From NCBI RefSeq assembly GCF_010747415.1, contig NZ_JAAGNZ010000001.1, forward strand, positions 3,286,001 through 3,350,000: DNA of 64,000 nucleotides. The letters run 5' to 3'. The notes beneath the pieces are model-generated. The model searched no databases. It had not been told where the DNA came from and worked only from the letters and a program-made list of their open reading frames with translations. Each line of letters opens with the position of its first letter. Within the stretch, counting starts at the first letter, position 1. The stretch comes from Spirosoma agri. GTDB lineage: Bacteria > Bacteroidota > Bacteroidia > Cytophagales > Spirosomataceae. Of this stretch, positions 61,828 through 64,000 are shown piece after piece. Made by a program: the position numbers and the translations under genes.

Positions 61828-62919
61828 TTATTTTTTACTTATCGCGTAGAAAAACAGAATCAATAAAAGGATACCAGCCACCAGAAACGCAATTTTCCAG
61901 GCCGACTTAGGCCGTTCACCCGCAATACGACCCGTTTGCCCGTTCACCAGAAAACGGTACGCTTTTCCGTTGTACATATAGGCACAAATCCAGAGCGGCA
62001 ACAGAATGTGCTTGAACGTCTGATCGCTCAATTGAGTATCCACCCGAAGCCCCCGCTGCACATCACCACCCAATTCCGACGCACAGGCGTTTTCTTCACG
62101 TTCGTGAATGTTGGCTTCGGCCTGGCGGGCACTCTCGGGCAGATCGATACTGTATACTTCGGCGTCCCAGCCCAACAGAAAACGCGGGTCGTAGTCAACC
62201 ACATCGGTCAGGGTGTAGCTACTGGCTTCGGCTACCGTATCGGTCTGACTCTCCAGCTGTTTCGAGGCCATGATCAGTATATCGTCGTAGAAACCGGCGT
62301 GCGAACCACTCCGCGACTCCCATCGAACGCGTTGCTCCTGCTGGTTCATAGTTCCACCTTTGCCATCGGGGACCTGCACCGTCACGTAATAATGAAACCC
62401 GGCCTCACCCTGCCAGTTTGAGTAAGCCTGCGCATCGAAGGTCCAGAAGGGAATGTAGATGCCCCGAAAATTGTCGGGCATAGCCCCCGCTTTCAGATCG
62501 GACGGAGCCAGAAAGTCATCACCCACCCAGCTTCGGAATCGCTCTATCGCCTGCTCATGGGAAATCCGGAAGGGCAATACGCCAGCCGGTTCGATCAACC
62601 GGGTTTTGCGCGCTTCCGGGTTGACATTTTTCGTACCGCAGAAGGCACAGGTAATCGTTGGCACGTCGGAATTAACGGTAGTCCTGGCTCCGCAGTTGGG
62701 GCAGGCAAACACGCGTTTTTCTTCCGTCGGCGCATTGGGCAGCAACTGATTTTCCACCTGATACCCGTTCAGGGGACGCTCCTCCAGTTTCTCTTTAGTG
62801 AACGGAATGGCTTGTGTTCCGCCACAATGATCACAACTTAATTGCTGTTTTTCGGCCGAAAAGCGCATCTGTGACCCGCAGGTTGGACAGGGTACCCGAA
62901 ATAAATCGGTTGGTGGCAT
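61828..62919 (-). CDS. Zinc-ribbon membrane protein (YdjG-like)
   Basis: 363 residues. Two zinc ribbons: CPTCGSQMRF...LSCDHCGG (about 10-34) and CPNCGARTTV...ITCAFCGTK (about 74-96). A central domain (IYIPFWTFDAQAYSNWQGEA; SRSGSHAGFYDDILIMASK) and one C-terminal membrane helix (IAFLVAGILLLILFFYAI). Layout resembles the Bacillus YdjG-type proteins found beside SPFH/YdjI proteins. Lies 83 bases after the SPFH gene on the same strand. Confidence 0.75.
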   Translation of the reverse strand: MPPTDLFRVPCPTCGSQMRFSAEKQQLSCDHCGGTQAIPFTKEKLEERPLNGYQVENQLLPNAPTEEKRVFACPNCGARTTVNSDVPTITCAFCGTKNVNPEARKTRLIEPAGVLPFRISHEQAIERFRSWVGDDFLAPSDLKAGAMPDNFRGIYIPFWTFDAQAYSNWQGEAGFHYYVTVQVPDGKGGTMNQQEQRVRWESRSGSHAGFYDDILIMASKQLESQTDTVAEASSYTLTDVVDYDPRFLLGWDAEVYSIDLPESARQAEANIHEREENACASELGGDVQRGLRVDTQLSDQTFKHILLPLWICAYMYNGKAYRFLVNGQTGRIAGERPKSAWKIAFLVAGILLLILFFYAISKK

Positions 62920-63002
62920 TCAGTACAGATCGTTTTGGGGTTATCAGGGTTACAGTGGTCGGTACAGGATTAGGCATACGCTGACCACCGTGGGATAAAT
63001 CG

Positions 63003-63983
63003 TTAAATTTTGGCCAGCAGTTCGGCTTTTTTGGCGGCAAATTCCTCTTCCGTCAGTACGCCAGCGGTCTTGAGGTCAGCAAGTTGCTTTAATAATTCCA
63101 TGGTTTTGGCTTTATCATCACCGGCAGGCTGCGGTGCGTTCTGGGCGCTGGCTCCACCCATAAAATTACCCAAACCGCCCATCAGCACGGCAGCGCCACC
63201 GGCCCCACCCGATTCGGCGGCTTTTTCGAGCGATACACCCGCCTGAAACTGCTGAAAACGCGCCATGTCGCCAACCATGTTCATCTGGGTTGTCTTGTCC
63301 AGAAAAGCCTCAACCTCTGGTGGCAAACTGGTATTTTCGATGTAAAACCGGGTCAGTTCCAGCCCATAAGCGGTGAAATCATCCTGCAAGATCGGGCGCA
63401 TCTTTTCCCCCAGTTCCTGATAATTACGCGCCAGATCAAGCACCGACGTATTCGATTCGGCCACCGTATCGGAAAATTTACTGACAATAGCCGTCCGTAG
63501 CTGCTCTTCCAGATCGCTAATCCGGACAACGGGGGTTGTACCGCCGTATTCGTGGATGAACTTGCCGCCATCGGTCACGCGCAGCGAAAACACACCAAAT
63601 GCCCGCACCCGCACCTGTTTGAACTCAGGATCGCGCACGATGATCGGGTTTTGCGTACCCCATTTCAGGTTCGTGAACTGCTTCGTCGAAACGAAATATA
63701 CATCGACCTTGAACGGCGATTCGAAACCGTATTTCCAGGATTTCAGTGTCGTCATGATCGGCATGTTCTGCGTGGTGAGTTCATACCTGCCCGGCGGATA
63801 CACATCGGCCAGTTTGCCTTCGTTTAGAAAAACAGCCACCTGCGATTCACGGACGGTCAGTTGCGCCCCGTATTTGATATCGTTGCCGTTATCAGGAAAT
63901 TTATAAATGACCGTATCGGTGGAGTTATCTACCCAATCGATTACGTCGATGAATTCATTACGGATAAAATCAAAAAGGCCCAT
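63003..63983 (-). CDS. SPFH-domain protein with SHOCT motif (YdjI-like)
   Basis: 326 residues. SPFH/band-7-like core (LTVRESQVAVFLNEGKLADV ... GRYELTTQNMPIMTTL), a coiled region, then a Gly/Ala-rich linker (GGAGGAAVLMGGLGNFMGG) and a SHOCT C-terminus (ELLKQLADLKTAGVLTEEEF). The so-called virion core protein/YdjI type. It is paired with the zinc-ribbon gene downstream, as in the ydjG-I arrangement linked to membrane stress. Membrane-associated, not transmembrane. Confidence 0.82.
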   Translation of the reverse strand: MGLFDFIRNEFIDVIDWVDNSTDTVIYKFPDNGNDIKYGAQLTVRESQVAVFLNEGKLADVYPPGRYELTTQNMPIMTTLKSWKYGFESPFKVDVYFVSTKQFTNLKWGTQNPIIVRDPEFKQVRVRAFGVFSLRVTDGGKFIHEYGGTTPVVRISDLEEQLRTAIVSKFSDTVAESNTSVLDLARNYQELGEKMRPILQDDFTAYGLELTRFYIENTSLPPEVEAFLDKTTQMNMVGDMARFQQFQAGVSLEKAAESGGAGGAAVLMGGLGNFMGGASAQNAPQPAGDDKAKTMELLKQLADLKTAGVLTEEEFAAKKAELLAKI

Positions 63984-64000
63984 TGTTGTTCGTTTAGGGA

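Overview
The window reads as chromosomal DNA of a Bacteroidota bacterium of the Cytophagales, most likely a Spirosoma-like genus. The grounds are a protein with a type IX secretion C-terminal sorting domain, GNxFIG-repeat surface proteins, Bacteroidota-style tyrosine recombinases, an A/T-rich TAnnTTTG-like promoter, little Shine-Dalgarno signal, and a GH78 rhamnosidase. No rRNA or tRNA gene was recognised.

Positions 1 to about 25.6 kb hold an integrated phage-like element. A left flank of small genes (352-1990) includes a self-contained promoter/54-aa ORF/terminator unit. A tail module follows (2019-11458): a frameshifted chaperone-like gene, tail completion genes, Ig-like and fiber proteins, and a large hub-like protein. 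Then come the tape measure (13178-16231), a ClpP-type protease/scaffold gene, major capsid, small head/tail genes, and portal (17779-23767). A tyrosine integrase lies on the minus strand at 24246-25517. Cargo genes interrupt the late genes: a triple Myb-like protein, a secreted protein, a minus-strand pair, a membrane coiled-coil protein and a ribbon-helix-helix regulator. Three near-identical palindromic sites precede three structural genes, one of them directly in front of the regulator's own start. No terminase, lysis or replication gene is visible. An older, broken integrase lies just outside (25785-26340).

From 26 to 39 kb is ordinary accessory chromosome: a lipoprotein, a VOC protein, hypothetical proteins, a tandemly duplicated ~1.84 kb unit encoding two GNxFIG-repeat proteins followed by a T9SS-sorted protein, a secreted alpha-L-rhamnosidase and a SASA-type carbohydrate esterase.

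From 39.1 to 51.3 kb is a complete subtype I-B CRISPR-Cas locus. The array has 26 repeats and 25 spacers, two spacers being tandem duplicates. Cas genes on the minus strand run cas6, cas8b, cas7, cas5, cas3, cas4, cas1, cas2 towards the array, which is itself predicted to be transcribed from the minus strand. Four oddities stand out: a divergent 60-aa gene between cas6 and cas8b, a large inverted repeat between cas1 and cas2, a terminator-like hairpin 17 nt before the first repeat, and a neighbouring WYL regulator apparently broken by a 16-bp insertion.

From 51.4 kb to the end is housekeeping chromosome: HAD phosphatase, agmatine deiminase, an APH(3')-like kinase, a lipoprotein, two parvulin-type periplasmic chaperones and a MoxR ATPase on the plus strand. 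On the minus strand are an ABC ATPase, a zinc-ribbon membrane protein and an SPFH/SHOCT protein resembling the Bacillus YdjG/YdjI pair.
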